NCBI GenBank assembly: GCA_044448905.1
Contig: JBIOHJ010000016.1
Location: forward strand, 1 to 35,070
Origin: JBIOHJ01 sp044448905
Lineage (GTDB): Bacteria > Bacteroidota > Bacteroidia > AKYH767-A > OLB10
Length of the DNA stretch: 35,070 nucleotides
Reading direction: 5' to 3'
The notes beneath the pieces were generated by a model, which saw only the letters and a program-made list of their open reading frames with translations, did no database searches and was not told the origin of the DNA. Of the stretch, positions 14,338 to 22,373 are shown one piece after another (position 1 is the stretch's first letter; each line of letters begins with the position of its first letter). Made by a program: the position numbers and the translations under genes.

Positions 14338-15105
14338 TTATTTCTTTGAAGGGATTTTGAAGAGAACCGAAATGAATAAACCACCAAATGCGCGGTTGGT
14401 AGAAGCATATTTAAAGCTATCGCCACCGCTGTCGTTTTGGTGGTTATGAGCAAATGCAGTTGGCAGGGCAACATTTTCGGTTTCAGCATTTAATGCAGCC
14501 TCATCTTTATATTCTTTAGTTACATCGGTTAATCCATAACCGAGCCTTAATCCGGTAGTTATTATTACATTTTCTGATGCATCAATATCAACACCAAATC
14601 CAAGAACAAGAGCAATATTGCTACTTTTTAATGTTGATTTTACATCTACATCGCTGGTGTCGAAAGTCAAACCACCACCACTTGCTGAAGCTTCATCTTT
14701 AGCACTCATCAAAAAACCAAATTGAGGGCCAAATTCAAAGTAAGCACCTTTAGCCCCACCACCTGTTCTTATAAAAACAGGAATATCGAGATAGCGCATT
14801 TTTGTTTTGAATTCATATGAAACAGTTATACCACCAGCTGACTCTTCACCAGTATATTTCTGGTTATGACCACTATAAAGCAAGCCGAAAGTAAGTCCTA
14901 AGTTATCTTTAAAATAATATTGAGCGTTTAAGCCAAACTGCCCGCCAAACGTAGCAGCAAAGTCAAGGTCATCGCCCTGGTCCGATACATTTTTGTTTAC
15001 AAGCCAGGTAGAAAAGATTCCTCCACCTGCACCTATTTTAAACTCCTGCGCATTCATAACCAGCGTGCTTGCCATAAGCACAATCACTAAAATAATTTTT
15101 TTCAT
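14338..15105 (-). CDS. Outer-membrane beta-barrel protein (PorT/OMP_b-brl_2-like)
   Basis: A 255-residue protein with a signal peptide (about 1-19, MKKIILVIVLMASTLVMNAQ/E). It is followed by alternating amphipathic strands rich in Gly and aromatics (FKIGAGGGIFSTW, FGGQFGLNAQYYF, LGLTFGLLYSGH, FEFGPQFGFLMS, IALVLGFGVDI, IITTGLRLGYG). The C-terminal strand is FGGLFISVLFKI. This is the pattern of small Bacteroidota barrels annotated as porin-family or PorT. It has its own strong promoter (15138-15167) and terminator, so it is a monocistronic and probably well-expressed gene. Substrate or role unknown. Confidence 0.85.
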   Translation of the reverse strand: MKKIILVIVLMASTLVMNAQEFKIGAGGGIFSTWLVNKNVSDQGDDLDFAATFGGQFGLNAQYYFKDNLGLTFGLLYSGHNQKYTGEESAGGITVSYEFKTKMRYLDIPVFIRTGGGAKGAYFEFGPQFGFLMSAKDEASASGGGLTFDTSDVDVKSTLKSSNIALVLGFGVDIDASENVIITTGLRLGYGLTDVTKEYKDEAALNAETENVALPTAFAHNHQNDSGGDSFKYASTNRAFGGLFISVLFKIPSKK

Positions 15106-15137
15106 AGTAAGTTAGATTTGATGTTTATATTTGAGCG

Positions 15138-15167
15138 CAAATTTATAATTACAAATCGGATATGCAA
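15138..15167 (-). promoter_or_regulatory. Promoter of the barrel gene, TTG-N19-TAAATTTG
   Basis: On the minus strand TTG (15165-15167) and a perfect TAnnTTTG, TAAATTTG (15138-15145), are 19 nt apart. This is one of the best matches to the Bacteroidota sigma consensus in the window. The leader would be about 25 nt. Confidence 0.75.
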
Positions 15168-15230
15168 ATAATTTATTGACGATTATTTTTAACAGTCATT
15201 ATTAACCCGTTAATTAATGTTAAACTCATT

Positions 15231-15977
15231 TTGAAACTACTTTCAGGAAAAACCGCTCTTGTAACAGGAGCTTCACGCGGAATAGGTAAAGGCATTGCTT
15301 TAAAGTTGGCTGAACAGGGTGCCAATATTGCCTTCACTTATTGGTCTTCGCCTGATAAAGCAAAAGATTTGGAAAACGAGCTTGCCGCGAAAGGTATCAA
15401 AGCCAAAGCCTATAAATCGGATGCTGCCGATTATAAAGCAGCCGATGAATTAATTAATGCGGTTGTAACCGAATTTGGAACAATAAACATAGTAGTAAAC
15501 AATGCCGGCATAACCCGCGATGGTTTATTAATGCGCATGAGCGAAGAAAATTTTGATGAAGTAATACGCACCAATCTCAAATCAGTATTCAATATTACAA
15601 AAGCCATTCAGCGTCCGATGTTAAAACAGCGCAATGGTTCAATAATAAATATTACTTCTGTGGTCGGGATAAAAGGAAATGCAGGGCAGGCAAATTATGC
15701 TGCTTCCAAAGCAGGTATTATTGGTTTCACCAAATCAGTTGCATTGGAATTGGGTTCGCGCAATATTCGTTGTAATGCTGTTGCTCCCGGATTTATTGAA
15801 ACCGAAATGACAGGTGCGTTGGATCAAAAAGTTGTGCAGGGGTGGCGAGATGCAATTCCTCTTAAACGCGGAGGCACTTCCGAAGATGTTGCCAATCTGG
15901 TTTTGTTTCTCGCTTCCGATCTTTCAGCCTACATTACCGGGCAGGTTATAAATGTGGATGGCGGTATGCTCACATGA
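15231..15977 (+). CDS. fabG: 3-oxoacyl-[acyl-carrier-protein] reductase
   Basis: FabG reduces 3-oxoacyl-ACP to 3-hydroxyacyl-ACP with NADPH in the cytosolic fatty acid elongation cycle. The 248-residue short-chain dehydrogenase has TGASRGIG (12-19), NNAG (90-93), N115, and the catalytic S143, Y156 and K160. The C terminus is YITGQVINVDGGM as in FabG. The initiation codon appears to be TTG at 15231: there is no in-frame ATG between it and an upstream stop at 15177, and the family starts just before the first strand (LSGKTALVTG). The gene stands alone, divergent from the barrel gene, without acyl carrier protein or other fab genes nearby. Confidence 0.93.
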   Translation: MKLLSGKTALVTGASRGIGKGIALKLAEQGANIAFTYWSSPDKAKDLENELAAKGIKAKAYKSDAADYKAADELINAVVTEFGTINIVVNNAGITRDGLLMRMSEENFDEVIRTNLKSVFNITKAIQRPMLKQRNGSIINITSVVGIKGNAGQANYAASKAGIIGFTKSVALELGSRNIRCNAVAPGFIETEMTGALDQKVVQGWRDAIPLKRGGTSEDVANLVLFLASDLSAYITGQVINVDGGMLT

Positions 15978-15984
15978 AAATGGA

Positions 15985-16019
15985 GAATTATGAATTATGA
16001 ATGCTGAATGCTGAATTAA
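15985..16019. repeat. Tandem heptamer repeat
   Basis: Five consecutive 7-bp units beginning GAAT: GAATTAT, GAATTAT, GAATGCT, GAATGCT, GAATTAA. They lie just after the fabG stop. The remaining intergenic bases up to 16082 end with a copy of the dispersed CCTTAATTACCC repeat (16068-16082). Confidence 0.85.
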
Positions 16020-16067
16020 TTTGGAGATTTGAATTTTAGTTTTTATTCCGACAACCCTCTTTACTTA

Positions 16068-16082
16068 CCTTAATTACCCAAT
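16068..16082 (+). repeat. Copy of the dispersed AATTACC repeat
   Basis: CCTTAATTACCCAAT ends directly at the ATG of the M16 catalytic subunit gene and is identical over 15 bases to the copy before msrB. Confidence 0.75.
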
Positions 16083-17435
16083 ATGAAAACCAAAACAATT
16101 TTATTCATCGCTTTGTTTCTTTTTTCGGCTGTTGCCAAAAGTGGTTTGCCCGAAGGAAAAAGAATTCTTCCTTACCCGATTCACCAGAAAAAACTTCCTA
16201 ATGGTTTAAATGTAGTAACCGTTCCGTTCGATAGCCCCGGATTGGCTGCATTTTATATTGTAATGCGCGTGGGTTCGCGTGAGGAAGTCGAAAAAGGCAA
16301 AACCGGCTTTGCTCATTTTTTTGAGCACATGATGTTTCGAGGAACAGAAAAATATCCCAAAGAAAAATACAGTGATATTTTAAAATCAATTGGAGCTTCA
16401 GCCAACGCCAATACCTCTCTTGACCGTACTGTTTACCATATGACAGGCAATGCTGCCATGCTCGATAAAATGTTTGAGCTCGAAGCTGACCGTTTTATGA
16501 ACCTTAAATATTCCATCCAGGATTTTAAAACCGAAGCCGGTGCTGTGAAAGGCGAATACACCAAAAATTATTCGAACCCGCGCATGAAATTATATGAAGC
16601 CACTTTAGATACTGCTTTCGATAAGCATACCTACAGCCATACCACGATGGGATTTTTTGAAGACGTGGTAGATATGCCTAATCAATATGATTACTCGATA
16701 GAATTTTTCAACCGCTTTTATCGTCCTGAATATGCAACCATTATTGTGGTGGGAGATGTAAAACCCGAAAGTGTAAATGCATTGGCAGAAAAGTATTTTG
16801 GTGTATGGAAGCAGGGAAATTATAAAGCGCAGATTCCGGCTGAACCTGCTCAAGCCAAAACGAAAAATGTGCATATGCAGGTTGCAAAATTTCCGCCTCA
16901 GCTCGAATTGGGTTTTAAAATTCCCGGCTACAGCGATGCGAATATCGAATTACCTGCGTTGAGTTTGCTTTCCGATGTGCTTTTTTCCGAGCGTTCCGAT
17001 TTATATAAGAAGTTAGTTGCAAAAGAGCAAAAATTACGAAGCATAGGTGGTTCATTTTTCATGACACGCGATCAGTATATGTTTGGCATCAGTTGCACAT
17101 TGGTTAAGGAGGAAGATTTGCAATATGTAAAAGATGAAATTTTTAGCGCCATCGAAAAAATAAAACTTGCTCCTGTGGACGAAAAAATTCTCAGTGAAAC
17201 CAAATCACGCACCCGGTATGGTTTTGCAATGGGAATGGATAGCCCCGATGCCATTGCCAATTCGCTTGCTTACTTTACATGGGTTACCGGAGATCCCGAA
17301 ACCATCAACCGTTACTATGCCTTAATGGACAGGGTAACTCCTCAGCACCTCACTGACGTTGCCAAAAAATACTTTACTAATAATTCACTTACCATTTCGA
17401 CTATCTCTTCCCAAGCATTATCATCAATCAAATAA
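16083..17435 (+). CDS. M16 zinc metallopeptidase, catalytic subunit
   Basis: A 450-residue secreted peptidase of the insulysin/mitochondrial processing peptidase family. The signal peptide covers about 1-20. The inverted zinc motif HFFEH is at 78-82 (H78, E81, H82), with a likely third ligand E158 in EAGAVKGEY. Two M16 domains follow the usual half-size layout, and the middle contains VVGDVKPE, typical of the family. Export suggests degradation of peptides in the periplasm or at the surface. The next gene, 14 nt away, encodes a partner without the zinc site. The two probably form a heterodimeric clamshell like other bacterial M16 pairs. The start ATG follows a dispersed repeat copy. Confidence 0.93.
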   Translation: MKTKTILFIALFLFSAVAKSGLPEGKRILPYPIHQKKLPNGLNVVTVPFDSPGLAAFYIVMRVGSREEVEKGKTGFAHFFEHMMFRGTEKYPKEKYSDILKSIGASANANTSLDRTVYHMTGNAAMLDKMFELEADRFMNLKYSIQDFKTEAGAVKGEYTKNYSNPRMKLYEATLDTAFDKHTYSHTTMGFFEDVVDMPNQYDYSIEFFNRFYRPEYATIIVVGDVKPESVNALAEKYFGVWKQGNYKAQIPAEPAQAKTKNVHMQVAKFPPQLELGFKIPGYSDANIELPALSLLSDVLFSERSDLYKKLVAKEQKLRSIGGSFFMTRDQYMFGISCTLVKEEDLQYVKDEIFSAIEKIKLAPVDEKILSETKSRTRYGFAMGMDSPDAIANSLAYFTWVTGDPETINRYYALMDRVTPQHLTDVAKKYFTNNSLTISTISSQALSSIK

Positions 17436-17449
17436 ATCCCAAAAATAAA

Positions 17450-19048
17450 ATGAAACTTAATCGCCTATACAAACACATCATTTATTTTACAGCTTGCTGT
17501 TTATTGTTTACTGTTCATTGTTCAGCACAGGAAGTAATCGAACTTAATTTACCTAAGTCCGAAAAGATTATTGTTAAGCTGATGTTCCGCAATGGCTCTA
17601 TTTCCGACCCAAAAGGAAAAGAAGGCTTAACCAATCTTACAGCCAGCTTAATTACCGAAGGCGGAACGGTTGATAAAACAAGCACTGAGATTAAAGATGA
17701 GATTTATCCATGGGCTGCAAGCTATTCGTCAAGTGTGGATAAAGAGGTTACAATTTTTACTTTCGAATTTCATAAGGATCATGTCAGCAAATTCTATCCT
17801 ATCTTAAAAGGGCTTATAATAGCTCCCCGCTTTGACGAAGAAGATTTTAAGCGGGTGAAATCAAACCAGCAGAATTATGTGGAACAGGTAATCCGTTCTT
17901 CTTCTGATGAAGATTACAGCAAAATGGCATTGGAAGATTTCCTTTTCAGGGGCACCAACTACCAGCACCAAAAGCAGGGAACTGTTTCTGGAGTAAAGTC
18001 AATTACGTTAGCAGATGCGAAAGCGCACTATAAAATGTTTTTTAATGCCAATAACCTCATAATTGGCATTGCCGGAAATTACCAGCCCGACTTTTTAAAT
18101 ACACTTAAAGCGGATATGAAAAAACTTCCTGATATCAGTCTTTCTAGTGAAGCCAACCAGCAGCCTTCCGAAGTAAATACACTTCCTACACCGGCTAAGC
18201 CAAATAAACCCGATGGCATACGCGTTGAAATTATTGCGAAAGATGAGGCATTGGGTTCAGCAATTTTTACCGGCTTCCCTTTAAGTATTACAAGAAAAGA
18301 TAATGACTTTGCTGCGCTGATGATTGCAAACTCATGGCTGGGCGAACACCGCAAATCTTATTCACGTCTTTACCAAAAAATACGCCAGGAGCGTTCCATG
18401 AATTATGGCGACTACTCTTATATTGAATGGTATAATAATGGTGGCAGCAACATGCTCCCGGCTCCTGGTTATCCGCGCTGGTCAAATTATTTTTCAATCT
18501 GGATTCGCCCGGTACAAACAGCCAAAGGTTTAAAAGAACAGTACAAAGAATTATCGGGTATCAGTATCGGTCATGCGCACTTTGCTGTCCGTATGGCTAT
18601 CCGCGAAATGGATCAGATGATTACAAATGGAATGAGTGCCGAAGATTTTGAACTTACCAAAACTTTTTTGCGTTCATATATGAAACTTTATATTCAAACG
18701 CCTTCAAGACAATTAGGATTTTTAATGGACAGCCGTTTTTACGGACGTAAAAATTACATTGCCGAAATAGATACGTTCCTTGGAAAAGTTACTTTGGCGG
18801 AAGTAGATAATGCCATAAAAAAATACTGGCAAACACAAAATATGTTTATCACGATTGTAACTGACAAATCAGAGGCAGAACCTTTGGCTAAAAGCCTGAA
18901 AGAAAATCTTCCATCGCCTATGAGCTACAGCGATGCATTGAAAGCAGTTTTAACTCCCGAAATTTTAAAAGTAGACGATGCTGTGGCAAATTACAAGCTG
19001 AATGTTAAAGATGTAAAAATTGTAAATTCCGCTGAGACTTTTCAGTAA
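17450..19048 (+). CDS. M16 peptidase-like protein, non-catalytic partner
   Basis: A 532-residue secreted protein with a signal peptide (about 1-26, ending CSA/Q). It has M16 folds but no HxxEH; the equivalent region reads KEGLTNLTASLITEGGT. The C-terminal half has YSRLYQKIRQERSMNYGDYSY (about 302-322), including the Arg/Tyr region that in other M16 heterodimers helps bind substrate in the zinc-free subunit. Placed 14 nt after the catalytic subunit gene, it is almost certainly co-transcribed. The missing zinc site is normal for this kind of subunit and not evidence of decay. Confidence 0.9.
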   Translation: MKLNRLYKHIIYFTACCLLFTVHCSAQEVIELNLPKSEKIIVKLMFRNGSISDPKGKEGLTNLTASLITEGGTVDKTSTEIKDEIYPWAASYSSSVDKEVTIFTFEFHKDHVSKFYPILKGLIIAPRFDEEDFKRVKSNQQNYVEQVIRSSSDEDYSKMALEDFLFRGTNYQHQKQGTVSGVKSITLADAKAHYKMFFNANNLIIGIAGNYQPDFLNTLKADMKKLPDISLSSEANQQPSEVNTLPTPAKPNKPDGIRVEIIAKDEALGSAIFTGFPLSITRKDNDFAALMIANSWLGEHRKSYSRLYQKIRQERSMNYGDYSYIEWYNNGGSNMLPAPGYPRWSNYFSIWIRPVQTAKGLKEQYKELSGISIGHAHFAVRMAIREMDQMITNGMSAEDFELTKTFLRSYMKLYIQTPSRQLGFLMDSRFYGRKNYIAEIDTFLGKVTLAEVDNAIKKYWQTQNMFITIVTDKSEAEPLAKSLKENLPSPMSYSDALKAVLTPEILKVDDAVANYKLNVKDVKIVNSAETFQ

Positions 19049-19096
19049 ATGAAATTGGTCAATCAGGTTGATTAGAAAAACTCAATTACTAAATTC

Positions 19097-19125
19097 CTTA
19101 ATTACCCAATTACCTACTTAATTAT
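19097..19125. repeat. Copy of the dispersed AATTACC repeat
   Basis: CCTTAATTACCCAATTACCT, followed by ACTTAATTA, lies between the convergent M16 and msrB genes and runs into the msrB stop codon. It matches the copy at 10-29 in 18 of 20 positions, and shares 15 bases exactly with the copy at 16068-16082. Confidence 0.8.
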
Positions 19126-19596
19126 AGCCGGTGCGTTTTTCACCGAATCAGCAGAAATAAATTTTATCGAGCTGGTGTTTACACAGTGGCGGATGTCTTT
19201 GTCCGTAAAGCCTTCTCCTGTAAAAACATGTCCCAAATGCCCCTGGCAGTTATTGCAGATTATTTCGGTACGACTTCCATCGGCATCGGTCACACGTTTT
19301 ACCGACCCTGGAATTTCATCATCAAAGCTGGGCCATCCACAGTGTGAATCAAATTTATCATCTGACTTATAAAGCGGTGCATTGCACCTGCGGCAAATAT
19401 AAATTCCATTGTCTTTTTTCTGGCAATAGTCGCCAGTATAGGGCATATCAGTTCCCTTGCGGAGTATTACCCGTTCTTCTTCGGGAGTAAGTTTGTTGTA
19501 GTTCATATTTTGATTATTAACAGAATTCTGGCTGCAGCCGATGAGCGTTGTTAAAAGGAACAAACTGGTAAGAATATTTATTTTTTTAACTATCAT
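19114..19596 (-). CDS. msrB: Peptide methionine-R-sulfoxide reductase, lipoprotein form
   Basis: MsrB reduces methionine-R-sulfoxide in proteins. The 160-residue product has a lipoprotein signal with lipobox LIGC (Cys21), so this copy should be membrane-anchored in the periplasm rather than cytosolic. Zinc cysteines are C68/C71 (CRRC) and C114/C117 (CNNC). The catalytic cysteine is C138 in RHCVNTSSIKF, and HCGWPSFDDEIPGSV is the family core. Placement in the envelope suggests repair of oxidised secreted proteins. It is a stand-alone gene facing the M16 pair; electron donor not evident nearby. Confidence 0.93.
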   Translation of the reverse strand: MIVKKINILTSLFLLTTLIGCSQNSVNNQNMNYNKLTPEEERVILRKGTDMPYTGDYCQKKDNGIYICRRCNAPLYKSDDKFDSHCGWPSFDDEIPGSVKRVTDADGSRTEIICNNCQGHLGHVFTGEGFTDKDIRHCVNTSSIKFISADSVKNAPAIIK

Positions 19597-19675
19597 TTTG
19601 TTTTATGTAAAACTACAAATGTTTTAAACCCTTAAAATGAACATTGCCTGTTTTTAACAAAACAATAACCAAATA

Positions 19676-19707
19676 CCCTCCTCCAAAGGTGAGGGTTTGG
19701 GTGAGAC
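19676..19707. repeat. REP-like palindromic element
   Basis: CCCTC (19676-19680) pairs with GAGGG (19691-19695) around CTCCAAAGGT, followed by TTTGGGTGAG. It resembles the short CCCTCTCC...GGAGAGGG(T)TGGGGTGAG element that, from memory, is scattered between genes in many Bacteroidota. It lies just before the rpsO promoter. Confidence 0.55.
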
Positions 19708-19716
19708 TTCCATCAG

Positions 19717-19746
19717 TTGCTTATTACCAAAACCTTTATATCTTTG
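19717..19746 (+). promoter_or_regulatory. Promoter of rpsO, TTG-N19-TATCTTTG
   Basis: TTG (19717-19719) and a perfect -7 element TATCTTTG (19739-19746) are 19 nt apart. The leader to the rpsO ATG would be about 20 nt. Confidence 0.75.
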
Positions 19747-19771
19747 CACTCCTAATAATTAAAAGTAAAAG

Positions 19772-20041
19772 ATGACTCTTACCACAGAAAAAAAGAAAGA
19801 AATTTTTAAAAATTTCGGAGGTTCCGAAACTAATACCGGTTCTGCACATTCACAAATAGCACTGTTTACTGAGCGGATTAATGAAATGACCGAGCACCTG
19901 AAAGGGCAGCCGAAAGATTACGCCACCCAGCGCGCTTTGCAAAGGCTGGTTGGAAAAAGACGAAGCATACTCGATTTTCTACAGAAACAGGATATCGAGC
20001 AATACCGGAAAATTTTAAACGACCTTGGTATCCGTAAGTAA
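19772..20041 (+). CDS. rpsO: 30S ribosomal protein S15
   Basis: S15 binds 16S rRNA early in assembly of the small subunit platform. The 89-residue product has the usual length and conserved sequence, including GSAHSQIALFTERINEMTEHL and LVGKRRSILDFLQ (the rRNA-binding helix). It is followed by pnp, the classical rpsO-pnp order, with a hairpin terminator between. In other bacteria S15 represses its own translation by binding its mRNA; the very short leader here leaves little room for such a structure. Confidence 0.97.
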   Translation: MTLTTEKKKEIFKNFGGSETNTGSAHSQIALFTERINEMTEHLKGQPKDYATQRALQRLVGKRRSILDFLQKQDIEQYRKILNDLGIRK

Positions 20042-20059
20042 TATCCCACACGACTTAAG

Positions 20060-20088
20060 AAAGGCAATTCTAAAATTGCCTTTTTTCT
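20060..20088 (+). terminator. Terminator/attenuator between rpsO and pnp
   Basis: A 10-bp stem (20060-20069 AAAGGCAATT with 20074-20083) with a 4-nt loop is followed by a T-rich run. It should end most rpsO transcripts. I see no good TAnnTTTG promoter before pnp, so read-through may supply pnp mRNA. Confidence 0.85.
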
Positions 20089-20138
20089 TTCTTAGGTCTT
20101 TTTAATACAAAACAAATCCACAATTAATTTATTTTAAA

Positions 20139-22277
20139 ATGTCAAAAAATCCAATAGTTAAGTCTTTTCAGTTAGATGACGGAAGAGAAATAAGTCTTGA
20201 AACCGGAAAATTAGCCAAGCAGGCAGATGGTTCAGTTGTTGTTCGCATGGGTAATTGTATGATACTTGCCACGGTAGTTGCAAGCCAAAAGCCAAAAGAA
20301 GGAACCGATTATTTACCCCTTTCTGTTGATTACCAGGAAAAATATGCCTCAGTAGGCAGGTTTCCGGGTGGTTTTTTCAAAAGGGAAGCGCGTTTATCTG
20401 AATATGAAATATTAATAAGCCGTATTGTTGATCGCGCTTTGCGCCCGTTGTTCCCCGAAGATTATCATGCCGATACACAGGTGATGATTTCTTTAATTTC
20501 AGCCGATAAAAATATTGCACCCGATGCATTAGCTGGTCTTGCCGCATCGGCTGCATTAACCATTTCCGACATTCCGTTTAAAGGTCCTATTTCCGAAGTA
20601 CGGGTTGCGCGTGTGGAAGGAAAATTCATAATTAATCCCTTCATCACCGATATTCAAAAGTCCGATATTGATTTAATAGTTGCCGGAAGTGCCGAAAATA
20701 TTTTAATGGTTGAAGGTGAAATGAGCGAAGTTTCGGAAGCCGAAATGCTCGAGGCCATAAAATTTGCTCACACCGCAATAAAACAGCAGTGCAAAGCGCA
20801 ACTGGAATTTGCAGCATTGTTGGGAAACCCCGCTAACCGCGAGTACTCACATGAGGACAACGATAATGCCTTAAAGGAAGAGGTGGAAAAGGCAACTTAT
20901 GATAAAGCGTATGCCGTAGCAAAAACCTGCAATCCCAATAAATCGCAGCGTGCAGATGCTTTCGAAAAAATAAAAGAAGAGTTTCTGACAACAATACCCG
21001 AAGAGCAACGCGAAGAAAAAGAATCGCTCGTAAATAAATATTATCACGATGTGGTTTATGATGCTGTGAGGAATATGATTTTGAATGATGGTGTAAGATT
21101 AGACGGGCGAACAACAATTCAAATTCGTCCCATATGGTCCGAAATAGGATATCTGCCCTCTACACACGGCTCAGCCATTTTTACCCGTGGTGAAACACAA
21201 TCGCTCACAACAGTTACCCTCGGAACCAAATTGGACGAGCAGATGATTGACGGAGCCATGTTCGAAGGCTACAATAAATTTATGCTGCATTACAATTTCC
21301 CGGGATTTTCGACAGGCGAGGTAAAACCAAACCGCGGGTTAGGCAGGCGCGAGGTTGGGCATGGAAATCTTGCCATGCGGTCGCTTAAGAAAGTAATGCC
21401 GGGCGAAGATATAAATCCCTATACCGTTCGCGTAGTAAGCGATATTCTCGAATCAAACGGCTCGTCATCTATGGCTACCGTTTGTGCAGGTTCGCTTGCG
21501 CTAATGGATGCGGGAATAAAAATAAGCGGTGCTGTTTCCGGTATTGCCATGGGGTTAATTTCTGATGGCAAAGGAAAATTTGCAGTGCTGTCCGATATTC
21601 TTGGCGATGAAGACCATTTGGGTGATATGGATTTTAAAGTTACGGGTACACGCAAAGGTATTTGTGCCTGCCAGATGGATTTAAAGGTGGAAGGACTTCC
21701 TTACGAGGTAATGCTGCAGGCGCTTGAACAAGCCAGGACAGGACGGTTGCATATTTTAGACGAAATGGAAAAAACCATTTCGCGGCCTGCTGCCGATTAC
21801 AAACCATTTGCACCACGCATCGAAAAGATGCGGATTCCTAAAGAGTTTATCGGTGCCGTTATCGGACCTGGTGGTAAAATCATCCAGGAAATGCAACGTG
21901 AAACCAATACCATAATCACCATTGAAGAAGAAGGCGAAGAAGGATTAATTGAAATTGCTTCGAGCGATAAAGCATCCATCGAAAAAGCCATTGCTAAAAT
22001 AAAAGGAATCGTTTCGGTACCCGAAGTAGGCACTGTGTACGAAGGCAAGGTTAAAAACATAATGGCTTTTGGTGCTTTCATCGAAATCCTTCCCGGCAAA
22101 GACGGCTTACTTCACATTTCCGAAATTTCGCACGAACGTTTAGAAAGCATGGATGGCGTTTTCAAAGAAGGCGAAATGGTAAAAGTAAAATTGATTGATG
22201 TGGATAAGAAGACCGGCAAGCTCAAGCTCTCACGAAAAGTGCTCATGCCGCGACCTGAAAGAAAACAGACGGCTTAA
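20139..22277 (+). CDS. pnp: Polyribonucleotide nucleotidyltransferase (PNPase)
   Basis: PNPase degrades RNA 3' to 5' by phosphorolysis in the cytosol. The 712-residue protein contains the first RNase PH domain (about 10-145), the helical linker, and the second RNase PH domain (about 320-545). The acidic active-site cluster is at D486-D498 (SDILGDEDHLGDMDF). A KH domain with IGPGGK lies near 575-580 and an S1 domain at about 631-702 (GTVYEGKVKNIMAFGAF). All parts are intact and the length is standard. It is downstream of rpsO. Confidence 0.97.
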   Translation: MSKNPIVKSFQLDDGREISLETGKLAKQADGSVVVRMGNCMILATVVASQKPKEGTDYLPLSVDYQEKYASVGRFPGGFFKREARLSEYEILISRIVDRALRPLFPEDYHADTQVMISLISADKNIAPDALAGLAASAALTISDIPFKGPISEVRVARVEGKFIINPFITDIQKSDIDLIVAGSAENILMVEGEMSEVSEAEMLEAIKFAHTAIKQQCKAQLEFAALLGNPANREYSHEDNDNALKEEVEKATYDKAYAVAKTCNPNKSQRADAFEKIKEEFLTTIPEEQREEKESLVNKYYHDVVYDAVRNMILNDGVRLDGRTTIQIRPIWSEIGYLPSTHGSAIFTRGETQSLTTVTLGTKLDEQMIDGAMFEGYNKFMLHYNFPGFSTGEVKPNRGLGRREVGHGNLAMRSLKKVMPGEDINPYTVRVVSDILESNGSSSMATVCAGSLALMDAGIKISGAVSGIAMGLISDGKGKFAVLSDILGDEDHLGDMDFKVTGTRKGICACQMDLKVEGLPYEVMLQALEQARTGRLHILDEMEKTISRPAADYKPFAPRIEKMRIPKEFIGAVIGPGGKIIQEMQRETNTIITIEEEGEEGLIEIASSDKASIEKAIAKIKGIVSVPEVGTVYEGKVKNIMAFGAFIEILPGKDGLLHISEISHERLESMDGVFKEGEMVKVKLIDVDKKTGKLKLSRKVLMPRPERKQTA

Positions 22278-22313
22278 TATTTTTTCCTGCTTTTTTAATG
22301 AATTTTTTAGGAT

Positions 22314-22338
22314 AAAAAAAGCCGGCATAAGGCCGGCT
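22314..22338 (-). terminator. Terminator of the LamG-protein operon
   Basis: A 7-bp GC-rich stem, AGCCGGC (22320-22326) with GCCGGCT (22332-22338), has a 5-nt loop. On the minus strand it is followed by seven T residues (A-run at 22314-22320). It ends the three-gene minus-strand operon and may also slow pnp transcripts, although the plus-strand T-run is weak (CTCTTT). Confidence 0.85.
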
Positions 22339-22373
22339 CTTTAGGTGAGGAAAGTGAAGTGAGAGTAAATAAA

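Noticed and set aside
17450..19048. M16 protein without HxxEH as a decayed pseudogene
   Set aside because: M16 pairs normally include a zinc-free subunit, and this one keeps full length and the Arg/Tyr region.
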